Shown one piece after another: positions 14,443 through 23,534 of a DNA stretch of 47,208 nt. The translations under genes were made by a program, and so were the position numbers. The stretch is from Chloroflexota bacterium (lineage in GTDB: Bacteria > Chloroflexota > Anaerolineae > Anaerolineales > Villigracilaceae): the NCBI GenBank assembly GCA_016235425.1, contig JACRLC010000079.1, forward strand, positions 1 through 47,208. Reading direction: 5' to 3'. How positions within the stretch are numbered: the stretch's first letter is position 1; each line of letters opens with the position of its first letter. A model generated the notes under the pieces. It did not search any database. It was not told the origin of the DNA and saw only the letters and a list, made by a program, of their open reading frames with translations.

Positions 14443-14814
14443 CTATTCAGAAAGATTAAGTTGAAGCGCCCTCTCGATTGCGGATCGAATGGATGCATCT
14501 GCGCGCTGGAGGGAATTGTTTACAAGTGAAAGCCAGGTTTGCCCATCGTTTCCATGCAGGATCAAGGTAACCGGCCCCTCTGTCTTTCCATAAACCAGCA
14601 AAACCACCATCTGACAATCACACGCGTCCGTTCCATGATGGGGGCAGGGACAGCCTTCCAGTGAGTGACGCGCTGTATGCAGATCGAATGTCTGCATGGC
14701 GCGCAGGCTCACCTGCGATAATTGCCTCTTTGTCCATTGCAGGGCCTCATCGCAGGAACAATTGATTTTACAAAAGGGGGAGAACGTATTCACAAGCGCC
14801 TCGGATGTTCTCAT
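14443..14814 (-). CDS. Hypothetical cysteine-containing protein
   Basis: 123 residues, no signal peptide or membrane segment. Eight cysteines are visible: FCKINCSC at about 14-21 and GCPCPHH, then DACDC, at about 54-67, a possible metal site. I do not recognise the family. The ribosome site is weak. It is the first gene of a minus-strand run that includes DUF2085 and the two-component pair. Confidence 0.6.
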   Translation of the reverse strand: MRTSEALVNTFSPFCKINCSCDEALQWTKRQLSQVSLRAMQTFDLHTARHSLEGCPCPHHGTDACDCQMVVLLVYGKTEGPVTLILHGNDGQTWLSLVNNSLQRADASIRSAIERALQLNLSE

Positions 14815-14919
14815 TGTAGGGAATCTTCCGAGACGCTTGAAGAGCCGCGTGGCGTATTCGCCAATAGGCAGAATGGCCTATCAGGTTGACCCGCAATATG
14901 ACGTAATGCAATCTCATTT

Positions 14920-15031
14920 GGGTGTGTTTCAAATGAGTTGAAGGGATGAACGTCCCGAAGGTTTTCTCAAGGGATTTTAGCCGTTTTTTGAACCTTCGGG
15001 ACGGTTGTTTCAACCGAAATGAAACACACCC
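14920..15031. repeat. 112-bp nested inverted repeat in a gene-free stretch
   Basis: The outer arms share GGGTGTGTTTCA and GTTGAA (14920-14942 with 15009-15031). The inner arms CGTCCCGAAGGTT and complement are at 14951-14963 and 14991-15003. The stretch 14815-15300 otherwise holds only repeat-like GC-rich debris (CCCTCACC, GAGAGG, CTGAGGGG pieces around 15050-15120) and a possible promoter. It is perhaps a miniature transposable element. Confidence 0.6.
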
Positions 15032-15206
15032 ATCTCATTTACAGTAAGCCCTCACCTTCGGACCTCTCCCAAATTGAGAGGATGTCTTTCGAAACAGTCT
15101 CAGGCTGAGGGGCGGTAAGAACGTCTGCCATTGAAACGGGACATGTCCTCACTGAGAGGCCGTCTTTAAAGTGGGAAATGCTGAGGTGTGGAGATTTCCA
15201 CAGAGA

Positions 15207-15234
15207 TTGGCATTTGGACGATTCATAATATGCT
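15207..15234 (+). promoter_or_regulatory. Possible sigma70 promoter
   Basis: TTGGCA, a 16-base spacer and TATGCT lie 67 bases upstream of the zinc-ribbon ORF. It is a moderate match only. Confidence 0.35.
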
Positions 15235-15300
15235 AGAATAAGACAACTCTTATCGTTTTTTATTCTCCATTTGGTATTTGGCGTCCAGGTCGTAAATCGG

Positions 15301-15612
15301 ATGAGATGTCCCAACTGCACGACAACCAATCCTGACCATGCAAAGTTTTGCATGAATTGTGGGGCATCTCTTGCAATGGCTGTCCATCCAACAGGCACGG
15401 GGGAAAATGAAAGCCCGGCAAAAACCCAATCTTTGGATAAATATATTCCAAGAGAGTTGCTGACATCCGCGAGGTTTGATAAACAAAAAGAAGCCGGCGC
15501 GTACCGCGAGGAAGCGCGTCGGATCGTCGAGGAGATCGCAGCGGGACTGCGCGAGATTGGACTCCGCGAATCGTTCCTGAGCCAGCCTCAGGTCCGGGCA
15601 TTGATGCGTTGA
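15301..15612 (+). CDS. Zinc-ribbon protein, likely internally deleted remnant of a larger signalling protein
   Basis: 103 residues. The N-terminus is a zinc ribbon (CPNCTTTNPDHAKFCMNCG), followed by SLDKYIPREL, a phrase I associate with the region just before the class III adenylate cyclase domain in large Chloroflexota proteins. The C-terminus (AYREEARRIVEEIAAGL and FLSQPQVRALM) resembles the very end of those same proteins, after their TPR region. The middle, over 900 residues, would be missing. It is either a natural short protein or a deletion product. It stops 10 bases before the next gene. Confidence 0.6.
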   Translation: MRCPNCTTTNPDHAKFCMNCGASLAMAVHPTGTGENESPAKTQSLDKYIPRELLTSARFDKQKEAGAYREEARRIVEEIAAGLREIGLRESFLSQPQVRALMR

Positions 15613-15622
15613 TCGGGTCAAT

Positions 15623-18600
15623 ATGATCCAGCGATTGGCAGGTTTGTTGAAAGTCCGCACTGACGAGGGCCGCCTGGTCATCCTGGTGGCTTTTCTGTTT
15701 GCTTGCATTCAAGCCGGCCAGGGTATGGGAGATAATGCCGCCTCGGCGCTGTTCCTTTTGCGCTTTGGGGTTGATTATCTGCCAGTCATGTACATATTTC
15801 TGGGTGGGTTGACCCTCATTACGACGCTTGCCTATTCTGCAGGCCTGAGCCGCTTCGACAGAAATCGTTTCTTTCTTTCGCTGATTGCCGGCCTGATGGC
15901 TTTGCTCTTGATCGAACGTGCTGCGCTGGAGATTGCCTTCCCATTTTTATACCCGATCCTCTGGCTGACCATCAACAGCATGGGAATGATCCTGGGAACA
16001 CTCACCTGGAATGTGGCCGGTGAAGTATGCGACGCGCGTCAGGCAAAACGCTTGTTTCCGCTCTTTACCAGTGCGGGGATCTTGGGAAGCGTGCTCGGCA
16101 ACATGATCACGGGAAGCGCGGCAAGGCTTTTGGGCACTGCCAATCTATTGGTTTTGTACACTGCCCTGCTCGGGCTGGTTTTCATCCTAATGCGCACGAT
16201 CACGCAAAATTTTTTCAAGCCGGCAAAGAAATCAAGCGGACGCGCCAGCTTCCTGGACGACTTGCGAGCCGGTTTCGATTATGTGCGCGCTTCGTCTCTG
16301 ATGCAATTGATCGCCTTTGCATCGGTGTTGTTTTCAATCCTGTTCTTTGCAATTGCTTTTCCCTTCAGCAAAATCGTCACCGCCTCCTTCCCGGACGAGG
16401 AGCAGGTGGCCGGTTTCTTCGGCTTGTTCAACGGCCTGACAACTGCCGCAACATTCCTCGCCTCACTCTTTCTTGCCAATCGGGTATACGCCCGCGTGGG
16501 AATCGTCAATGGCGTTCTGCTCATGCCGCTGACCTACGTTTTCGGGTTCACGATTTTCGCGGCCCAGTATTCACTGACGGGTGCTGTCATTGCCCGTTTT
16601 TTGCAGTTGGTCGTTCTGGGCGGAATCACCGGGACGGCCTGGAACGCGCTCTTCAACGTTGTGCCATCGCAAAAACGCGGTCAAGTGCTGGCTTTCAATA
16701 ATGGTGTTCCATCTCAAATCGGGGTGGCGCTTTCGGGCATATTGCTCATTCTTGGCGAACAGGTTTTAACCGCCACTCAAATCTTTTTGATGGGGATGCT
16801 GTTTACGCTCATTTGTGGTTTCCTGGTATGGCGCATGCGCACCGCTTATGCACAGGCGTTGATCGATGCTTTACGCGCAGGCCGCCTCGAGGTATTCAGC
16901 GTAAGCGAAACCGCATTCAGCGGTCTGCAAGGCGATGCGGCCGCGTTACAGGTTGCATCACAAGCCTTGCAAGATTCAAAAGCGACCACGCGCCGCCTCG
17001 CCGCAGAAATATTGGGGAAAATGCAAGCCGCATCCACTATTCCTGCATTGATTCGCCAGCTGGCCGATCCAGACGCTGAGGTGCGCGCCTCGGTGATCGA
17101 GGCCCTGGGATCGCTTGACGCTAAATCCGCGTTGGAAGAAATCGCTGCCTGCCTGGATGATCCAGAAGAACGGGTGCGCGGGCAGGCCTTGGCTGTCATC
17201 GCACAATTAAAGCCGGAAGCAACCTCATCTCTGATCGAAAAACTGAACGGCATGTTGAGTGACGATCCATCGAATGCCGTGCAAACACAGGCGGCATTGG
17301 CGCTTGCAGAGTTTGGCTATGTCGAACGAATCATGCCGAGCCTGATGATCTGGCTTTACTCGAGTGATTTACCGGCGCGCATTGCCGCCCTGGAAACGAT
17401 TGGAGCAGTGACGCCGTTTTTGAAAGTACCCATGGAAAGCAAGCCCCTGCTGAACGCTCTTGAAGATTCATCTGCACCGGTGCGCCGCGCCGCTGTCCAC
17501 GCACTTGCCAGTGTGGAGGATGTCACCGTCAGCAAAGCGTTGGTCTCGCGCCTGAACGATCCAGATGACTCGGTCCGCAAAGCGGCAGCGGAGACTTTGC
17601 GAAAACGCGGTGATGAAAGCCGCCTGCTTGTGCTGGGAATATTGGAATCGGGTGATTCGGCTGTCGACCCCGCGCTGAATTCCCTTCTGCCGGGGAATCC
17701 CAAATCATTGGATCCCCTGCGAAAATATGCCCAACGCGAAATCAGCCGTGCGCGGCTATTGCGTAACCAGTTTGCCAGCCTCCCACCCGCCGGCCGCGCA
17801 GTGAATTTTTTACGCGAGAGATTGCGCGTTCAGGCTTCCATGTGCGAAGGACGCCTGATCAAGACGGTCGGTTTATTAGGCGACGCGCACACGATGGAAC
17901 TTGTCCGTAAGAGTATGAACGAAACAAGTATCGAAAACCGCGCGGCCGCGCTCGAGGCACTCGATACGATCGGAGATAAACAGATCGCCAAAAGCATCGT
18001 CGCCCTGCTGGAAGAGGAACCTGCGCATTCAAATCCTTCCACTGTCATTGAGTACCTTTTGAAAAGCACTGATTACTGGCTGCGGATTCTAGCCGTGCGC
18101 TCGACCCCGGAGTTCGGCCTGCGCGAATTCATCCCGGTCCTTTATCAAATGAAATCCGACCCCGATAATCTTATGCGCGAGGCCGCCATCGAGGGACTGT
18201 CTCAATTTGGTGAGGTGAAAACCATGGATACTTTGAATACTGTTTCCATCCTTGAACGTGTCCTGCTTTTGCGCGAAATCCCGATCTTTGCCGACCTCGC
18301 TCCCGAAGACTTGAAACGCGTGGCCGAGATTGCCCGCGAGGAATGGTATCCACAGAACACTGCCATCTTCCACAAAGGCGAAGAAGGGAACATGATGTTC
18401 GTGATCGTCGAGGGATATTTACAGGTTTTGAAAACAACGGACGGTAAAGATCAGGTGCTGGCGCAGCGCGGACCCGGGGATTTCGTCGGCGAGATGGCGA
18501 TCATCGATTCTGCGCCGCGTTTGGCAACGTTGATGACACAAAGCGATGTACGCGTATTGGCAATTGACGGAGAGACATTCAAAGGCATCCTGCATGAACG

Positions 18601-18664
18601 GCCGGAAGTCTCATTCGCCGTTCTTCGCAATATTTTGCGAAGATTAAGGGAAATATCAGAGTAA
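15623..18664 (+). CDS. Transporter-like membrane domain + HEAT repeats + cyclic-nucleotide-binding domain
   Basis: 1013 residues in three parts. Residues 1 to about 405 hold about 12 membrane helices resembling the MFS or ATP/ADP-translocase fold. About 430-860 is a chain of HEAT-like helical repeats (such as ADPDAEVRASVIEALG and DDSVRKAAAETLRKRG). About 880-1010 is a cyclic-nucleotide-binding domain (FHKGEEGN, GDFVGEMAIID, APRLATL). It plausibly couples transport or membrane scaffolding to a nucleotide signal; substrate and nucleotide are unknown. It overlaps the convergent gene by nine bases. Confidence 0.8.
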   Translation: MIQRLAGLLKVRTDEGRLVILVAFLFACIQAGQGMGDNAASALFLLRFGVDYLPVMYIFLGGLTLITTLAYSAGLSRFDRNRFFLSLIAGLMALLLIERAALEIAFPFLYPILWLTINSMGMILGTLTWNVAGEVCDARQAKRLFPLFTSAGILGSVLGNMITGSAARLLGTANLLVLYTALLGLVFILMRTITQNFFKPAKKSSGRASFLDDLRAGFDYVRASSLMQLIAFASVLFSILFFAIAFPFSKIVTASFPDEEQVAGFFGLFNGLTTAATFLASLFLANRVYARVGIVNGVLLMPLTYVFGFTIFAAQYSLTGAVIARFLQLVVLGGITGTAWNALFNVVPSQKRGQVLAFNNGVPSQIGVALSGILLILGEQVLTATQIFLMGMLFTLICGFLVWRMRTAYAQALIDALRAGRLEVFSVSETAFSGLQGDAAALQVASQALQDSKATTRRLAAEILGKMQAASTIPALIRQLADPDAEVRASVIEALGSLDAKSALEEIAACLDDPEERVRGQALAVIAQLKPEATSSLIEKLNGMLSDDPSNAVQTQAALALAEFGYVERIMPSLMIWLYSSDLPARIAALETIGAVTPFLKVPMESKPLLNALEDSSAPVRRAAVHALASVEDVTVSKALVSRLNDPDDSVRKAAAETLRKRGDESRLLVLGILESGDSAVDPALNSLLPGNPKSLDPLRKYAQREISRARLLRNQFASLPPAGRAVNFLRERLRVQASMCEGRLIKTVGLLGDAHTMELVRKSMNETSIENRAAALEALDTIGDKQIAKSIVALLEEEPAHSNPSTVIEYLLKSTDYWLRILAVRSTPEFGLREFIPVLYQMKSDPDNLMREAAIEGLSQFGEVKTMDTLNTVSILERVLLLREIPIFADLAPEDLKRVAEIAREEWYPQNTAIFHKGEEGNMMFVIVEGYLQVLKTTDGKDQVLAQRGPGDFVGEMAIIDSAPRLATLMTQSDVRVLAIDGETFKGILHERPEVSFAVLRNILRRLREISE

Positions 18665-20308
18665 TGTGTGGATTCCCCAAGTAATAACGCCGATCTCCTG
18701 CAAGGCGCGTACGGTAATCGCCAAACCGATCAACGCAATAAACAGTGCGCTTAGTACCGGCAAAACACGAATTATTTTTCCCTGCGCCGGGATGTGTTCG
18801 AAGACCCGCCCGGCGTAAATGAACATCAGCCCGATTGTCGTCAAGGCTCCTGCCAGGCCGAGACTGAAAGCCAGCACCAGAACCAATCCAAAACCAATTC
18901 GGTTCAAAGCGATGGCGCCGAGCAATACTACCAGCGCAGATGGACAGGGTATGATCCCGCCGGAGATGCCGAGGAGCAGCAAACTGCGCCATGTGACCGG
19001 TGAGCCATCCACACCGGGAGGCAGGTGGGAATGTCCACTATGATCGTGACCTTCGTCATGATGATGATCGTGAGGATGTGGATAATCATGGGAATGATGA
19101 TGAGCATGTGAAGGCTGGAGCAGGTATCCATGATTATGAGCACTGCCGTCAGAGTGAACATGCTCAGGGAGAGGCTGGATGGACAAGTAAATGCGCGATG
19201 ATCCTGCAAATTTTGCTTTAAGGGTTTGAAGCGGACTGCCCAAACCAGAAGACTTGAAGCGGCTGACCAGCAGATTCATGCCGATGCCAACTACAAATAA
19301 TCCAGAGAGAAAGCTCATCCAGGGATATAACTTTTCAGGGACGATGAACCGGGCGGCGAAAAGCGTGATCAGACCGAGGGTAAACACCCCCAGAGTGTGC
19401 GCGATTGTCGTGGTTAGCCCAAGATAAAGGGCATGTTTGGGAGTGCCGCGTGAACCAACCAGATACGCACCGACTATTGTCTTCCCATGGCCGGGCGTCA
19501 TGGCGTGCATGGCTCCCCATATAAAGGATATGACCAGGGCAATCAAAAGCGTGGACAAGTTGACCTCATCCAAAAGGATCAGGCTGGTAAACTGGTCATT
19601 GCGGCCTGCCAGAGGATACGGGACTGAATCACTCGTTGCTGGGGCAATCGTCTGGGCGGGCGCTCCCGCCACTGCAACGTCAAATGTAATCTCGCGCTGG
19701 TCAAGCGGACTAGCGAGCAGGTCTTGCGGGTATGCGGTCAGTCGGTTACTGAGGCTGGTGGTGGTGAAGTCCCCGCTCAGCGATATATCTTCGGCGCTCA
19801 CCACAATTTCTTTCCAGCCCAATCGTCCGGGGAAGGCATTGTTGTGAAATGTGATGCGGGCATTATCCGTAACCGAATCCAATGAGGCCTGAAACATACA
19901 GGTCAGGCGCAAGGTTGGCAGGCCGCCTGCTCCCGCGGGGAATTCAACAGCGGACGATGTCAGGACCAGGTCCACTGCCCAATCATCGAAACCAAGTTTC
20001 AGGTCCGGGCGAAGCGAGGCGCATTTGTCCGCGTGATATGCGGCAGACTCGGAAGGGTCCGGTTGGCCGTTTCCATCTGCATCGAATGCGGCGATCTCTT
20101 GAAATGCGGGAATTTCCGCCATGTCAAGAATGTATTCGATGGAGATGCCCCCGCGGCTAACGCGCAAGCCGGCATATTGGTTGATGGTGAAATTGCCGAG
20201 GGGATGCGCCCAGGCGATCGTCGGCAGGGCAAGCGCCAGAGCCAACACCGTGAATAGAACAACCAGTCTTCGGCATGTGTTAAGGTGCCGTGGATGATGG
20301 GTCATCAT
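18656..20308 (-). CDS. NicO/RcnA-type nickel-cobalt exporter with exported N-terminal domain
   Basis: 550 residues. A signal peptide (to about 34) is followed by HPLGNFTINQY, a roughly 200-residue exported domain with an EF-hand-like DADGNGQPDPSE, then a NicO permease with about six helices. HAMTPGHGKTIVGAYLVG and GGIIPCPSALVVLLG are the family motifs. A histidine-rich loop (SHAHHHSHDYPHPHDHHHDE region, about 392-430) would gather the metal. It has an AAGGAG ribosome site and overlaps the TPR gene by 29 bases. Nickel or cobalt export is inferred from the family. Confidence 0.85.
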   Translation of the reverse strand: MMTHHPRHLNTCRRLVVLFTVLALALALPTIAWAHPLGNFTINQYAGLRVSRGGISIEYILDMAEIPAFQEIAAFDADGNGQPDPSESAAYHADKCASLRPDLKLGFDDWAVDLVLTSSAVEFPAGAGGLPTLRLTCMFQASLDSVTDNARITFHNNAFPGRLGWKEIVVSAEDISLSGDFTTTSLSNRLTAYPQDLLASPLDQREITFDVAVAGAPAQTIAPATSDSVPYPLAGRNDQFTSLILLDEVNLSTLLIALVISFIWGAMHAMTPGHGKTIVGAYLVGSRGTPKHALYLGLTTTIAHTLGVFTLGLITLFAARFIVPEKLYPWMSFLSGLFVVGIGMNLLVSRFKSSGLGSPLQTLKAKFAGSSRIYLSIQPLPEHVHSDGSAHNHGYLLQPSHAHHHSHDYPHPHDHHHDEGHDHSGHSHLPPGVDGSPVTWRSLLLLGISGGIIPCPSALVVLLGAIALNRIGFGLVLVLAFSLGLAGALTTIGLMFIYAGRVFEHIPAQGKIIRVLPVLSALFIALIGLAITVRALQEIGVITWGIHTLL

Positions 20309-21641
20309 TTTCTCCTTGCGTTTGTAACACCTCTAAAATTTGGCGCGCCTCATCCGCATATAAGATCGAGAAGTGCGGATTGAAAGCCAGCGCCTGCTCA
20401 AGATATTGGCCGGCCTGATCGTTGTCTCCGAGACGATAGGATATCATCCCGGCGTGGTAATACTTCAGGGCATCTTTCGATCCCAGCTGGAGTGCCTGCG
20501 CCGAATACAACCCGGCCTCTTCATAATTACCGGTTTTATAAAGCGCCCAGGCTAGAACGTCGGCGGCATGGATGCTGGGACGGTTGGCGAAGGCCTGCCG
20601 GGCCAATGCGGCCGTTGCCTCCGGCTCCCGATCATGATCGGCATTGAACAGGGCGATTTCCATATCCAGGTCAACGCCATTGGCCCGGTAAAGCGTCTCC
20701 ATTGCGGCAATGAGTTTGTATTGCCGTTGAGCCGCATCCAATTGACCGTCTGCCTGATATAGATCACCGAGCAGGATGACAAAATCGGGCATGGGCATCA
20801 CGTTTATTGCCTGGGTTACCAAATTGATGGCCTCATCCATCTGGCCCTGAGCGGCGCGCACCCGACCCAGACCTGCCAGGGCATACACGTAGCCGGGCCA
20901 ATCGTTAAGCGTGCGCAGGTATTCAATTTCCGCATGTTCAAGATCGCCCATGTTGAAATAAAGATTGCCCAACTGAGTCCGCGTCCAGGCGGTGCTCTCG
21001 GAGTTGGGTGTGCCGGCATCCACTGCGCTTTGCATCATTTCCAACGCGCCGCTGTTATCGCCGTGCAGTTCGCGCAGGTACGAAATGCGGGCGTACGAGC
21101 TCATGTCGGGGTGTAAATTCACCATCGCCTGCAGCGTGTCCACCGCTTCCGGGTATTGGCCCAATTCGATCTGGGCATCAGCGATAATGCCATAGGCATA
21201 GGCGCGGTCGGGGTTGATCTGCCGGGCGCGCTCCCCCCACTCCAGCGCTTCGTTAAATTGATGGCGGGCCAAAGCCAGCGCCCCCATGCCGCTCACAGCA
21301 GCGTAATCATCCGGCTGGCGGCTGAGGGATTTGTTGAGAGCCTCTTCAACCTTTTGGTAATAAGACGGGTCACCCACCTCACGCGCTTTTTGCAAATAAG
21401 CCAGCCCAAGCTGGCTGTAAGACTGCCAATCTTCCGGATTGGACCGCAGGCGGTCCTGCAAGCTTTGGATTTGCGCGTCGATGGAAAGACCGAGGCGCGC
21501 TGTGTATTCCCCGCTTCTCTCCGATGGGAAAGCTGGTTCGCCGCTACGGACTATTCCCCACGAGACGCCGATCACGAGAACGGCAATAAAAGCGAGGATA
21601 ATAACGCGAATGAAGTTTCGATCCTGCGCAAGAGTTTGCAT
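20280..21641 (-). CDS. Membrane-anchored TPR protein
   Basis: 453 residues: one N-terminal membrane helix at about 11-29, then roughly ten tetratricopeptide repeats across 55-440 (for example YAYGIIADAQIELGQYPEAV and LGNLYFNMGDLEHAEIEYLR). No catalytic motif is seen; it is a protein-binding scaffold. The start has GGGAGG. It lies between the DUF4331 and NicO genes on one strand, a grouping that suggests a shared export or metal role. A hairpin precedes its ribosome site. Confidence 0.85.
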   Translation of the reverse strand: MQTLAQDRNFIRVIILAFIAVLVIGVSWGIVRSGEPAFPSERSGEYTARLGLSIDAQIQSLQDRLRSNPEDWQSYSQLGLAYLQKAREVGDPSYYQKVEEALNKSLSRQPDDYAAVSGMGALALARHQFNEALEWGERARQINPDRAYAYGIIADAQIELGQYPEAVDTLQAMVNLHPDMSSYARISYLRELHGDNSGALEMMQSAVDAGTPNSESTAWTRTQLGNLYFNMGDLEHAEIEYLRTLNDWPGYVYALAGLGRVRAAQGQMDEAINLVTQAINVMPMPDFVILLGDLYQADGQLDAAQRQYKLIAAMETLYRANGVDLDMEIALFNADHDREPEATAALARQAFANRPSIHAADVLAWALYKTGNYEEAGLYSAQALQLGSKDALKYYHAGMISYRLGDNDQAGQYLEQALAFNPHFSILYADEARQILEVLQTQGENDDPSSTAP

Positions 21642-21653
21642 GGCGGCCTCCCG

Positions 21654-21692
21654 ATTGCGAGTGGCCGTGAATCATCCCGGCCCACTCGCAAT
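21654..21692 (-). promoter_or_regulatory. Intercistronic hairpin before the TPR gene
   Basis: ATTGCGAGTGG and its complement, with a 17-base loop, lie between the DUF4331 stop and the TPR ribosome site. It could weaken read-through or protect the mRNA and so set the ratio of the two proteins. Confidence 0.5.
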
Positions 21693-21705
21693 CATTCAGG
21701 CGAAA

Positions 21706-23073
21706 TTACGGGTTGGTATGGAATCGGTTGCGGCCATCCCATGGCGCGGCCAGGAAGGGGAACGTTTCAGGCAGAGGCATATCGTTTGCGTCAACCGAGT
21801 CACTGGCCGAAAGATAATTCGTCCCGCCAATGACGCGTATGGCCACATCGGTCACATCGTCAATCGGACGGCGGCCGTTGGGCCAGCCTGCGCCGTCACC
21901 ACCCAGCACAGTGAGCGGATTCTGTGAGGCCAGAGGCGTGGGCGCCACACTGATATTCAGACGAAGCAACTCGGAAAGTTGCGAGTAGTCGCCAGCCGTG
22001 TATGTCAGGAGCACATCCCGCAGGTCCAACAGCGGGAAGGCCGGCGCACCGAACACCACCTGCAAAGCGGCATCCAAACGCGGGTTCAGATAGTAATCAA
22101 TGAACTGCTTTTCCTTTTGCGGCTCGCGTGAATTCCAGCGATCCTTGTCCGCAGTACCGATGATTGCCTCGTTGATCAAGGGATTGGCCAGACGCTGGAC
22201 TTGGACCCAGCTATTTTCATCGTTATCTCTTACACGCTCATCGCCGCCCAACACACGCACCGCGCGGCGGCTGGTGCTGGCATACGCTCCAAGGACCGGC
22301 TGGGATGTGTCGCCGGGACCCTTGCCATCCCTGGTGAGCAGGCTGGCGGGGACTTCGAGGGCAATTGTGTGGACGTTGAAACCAGACAACATATCCGTGC
22401 CGGGGCTTCGGAGGTTGAGCGTATCGAACACTGCCCCCAGGTCAATGTAGAACGGGTCGTCACGCTGGCCGGCGAATACGCGGATACCGTTATCCAATTC
22501 AAAGATGCCCTCCGCGGCCAATGCCTCGTAGTCGGGCATGGTGCGGGGGCCGACATTGGATGGGACCGCGAATAAGCCCCTGGCAAGCGTCTTGCGATTG
22601 CCATTCCTGATCATCGTCAAAGTGTAGGTCTGGCGCAGGCCGAGACCTTCAGAGCCGGGGCCGTCGAGATGTTCGATGGGCGGCAAAGCGACATAGGACA
22701 GGAACAGGCCAAGGTCATTATTGATGCCGCGGAATTCGTTCTTGAACCGGAACTCGAAGCGAACGTCATTGGCGATGCCGTCGGTATCATTGTCGATGTG
22801 GAAGGCATAGAGTACGCCGGGGTCAAAGTTCCAGTAGTTAGGACCGGAGCTTGGCTCCTCACCGGGGATGACATCCATGATCAGCACGACCTTGTCATCT
22901 TTTCCGGGTTCATAACTGCGGAACATGAAGAAGTCAGAGATATCCGCAGTGGGATCAAGCGAGATCAGCGGCGCTTCGCGATGGCTGGCGGCCATTGATG
23001 AGGTGGGCGCCAGGCCCATAACCAATGCAATGACCACCAGACCTGCGAAGGTCGAATAGAGATACTTGCGCAT
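21706..23073 (-). CDS. DUF4331 family exported protein
   Basis: 455 residues with a signal peptide (cleavage near SSMAASHREAP, about 28). The mature start SHREAPLISLDPTADISDFF is the family hallmark. The function of DUF4331 is unknown; members are secreted and often lie beside ECF sigma factors, TPR proteins and NicO permeases, as here. AAGGAG precedes the ATG. It starts the minus-strand unit that continues through the TPR and NicO genes. Confidence 0.88.
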   Translation of the reverse strand: MRKYLYSTFAGLVVIALVMGLAPTSSMAASHREAPLISLDPTADISDFFMFRSYEPGKDDKVVLIMDVIPGEEPSSGPNYWNFDPGVLYAFHIDNDTDGIANDVRFEFRFKNEFRGINNDLGLFLSYVALPPIEHLDGPGSEGLGLRQTYTLTMIRNGNRKTLARGLFAVPSNVGPRTMPDYEALAAEGIFELDNGIRVFAGQRDDPFYIDLGAVFDTLNLRSPGTDMLSGFNVHTIALEVPASLLTRDGKGPGDTSQPVLGAYASTSRRAVRVLGGDERVRDNDENSWVQVQRLANPLINEAIIGTADKDRWNSREPQKEKQFIDYYLNPRLDAALQVVFGAPAFPLLDLRDVLLTYTAGDYSQLSELLRLNISVAPTPLASQNPLTVLGGDGAGWPNGRRPIDDVTDVAIRVIGGTNYLSASDSVDANDMPLPETFPFLAAPWDGRNRFHTNP

Positions 23074-23183
23074 TTTTTTACTCCTTATCAGTAAAGTACA
23101 GAAAAAATATTTTGAACCGTTAATTCAATAAATCACAGATTACGCGGAATACAAACTTTAGTCTGCGATTTTGCCGGGCCAAA

Positions 23184-23226
23184 GCGGACTACACCTGCCC
23201 TGGCGGGCGGCGCCAGGGCAGTCCGC
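23184..23226. repeat. GC-rich hairpin upstream of DUF4331
   Basis: The inner stem CTGCCCTGGCG and complement is extended by GCGGACT/AGTCCGC ends. It is flanked by a looser inverted pair (AATAAATCAC near 23126 and GTGATTTACT near 23252). The rest of 23074-23435 holds no gene that I can see; this may be a leader structure or an inserted palindrome. Confidence 0.5.
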
Positions 23227-23435
23227 ACACCGAAGCAAATTCGTGATTTACTGAAACTTGTGAACCGAGAGGGGGAATGGAATTTTTACGGGTTTGTTCA
23301 ACCTTCATTCGCCATAATCACCTCCATATGTGAAGCAATTGCTTGTCAGCCGGCGGCATTTTTTACTTTCTACATGTTATTACGCAGGCCCGGCGCATTT
23401 GCATTTATGCAATTTAGCGGAAATCTGGGAAATGA

Positions 23436-23486
23436 GAAAAAAAACAAGCCTTCTGAAAGCATCGCATTGATGCAGTCAGAAGGCTT
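23436..23486 (-). terminator. Intrinsic terminator of the sigma/anti-sigma operon
   Basis: On the minus strand an 11-bp stem (AAGCCTTCTGA and complement) with an inner GCATC/GATGC pairing is followed by eight T. It starts about 50 bases past the anti-sigma stop. Confidence 0.9.
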
Positions 23487-23534
23487 GGGGCGAATTTCCT
23501 GCGCTAAACGAATAACAGGCTAACCCAGGTCAGG

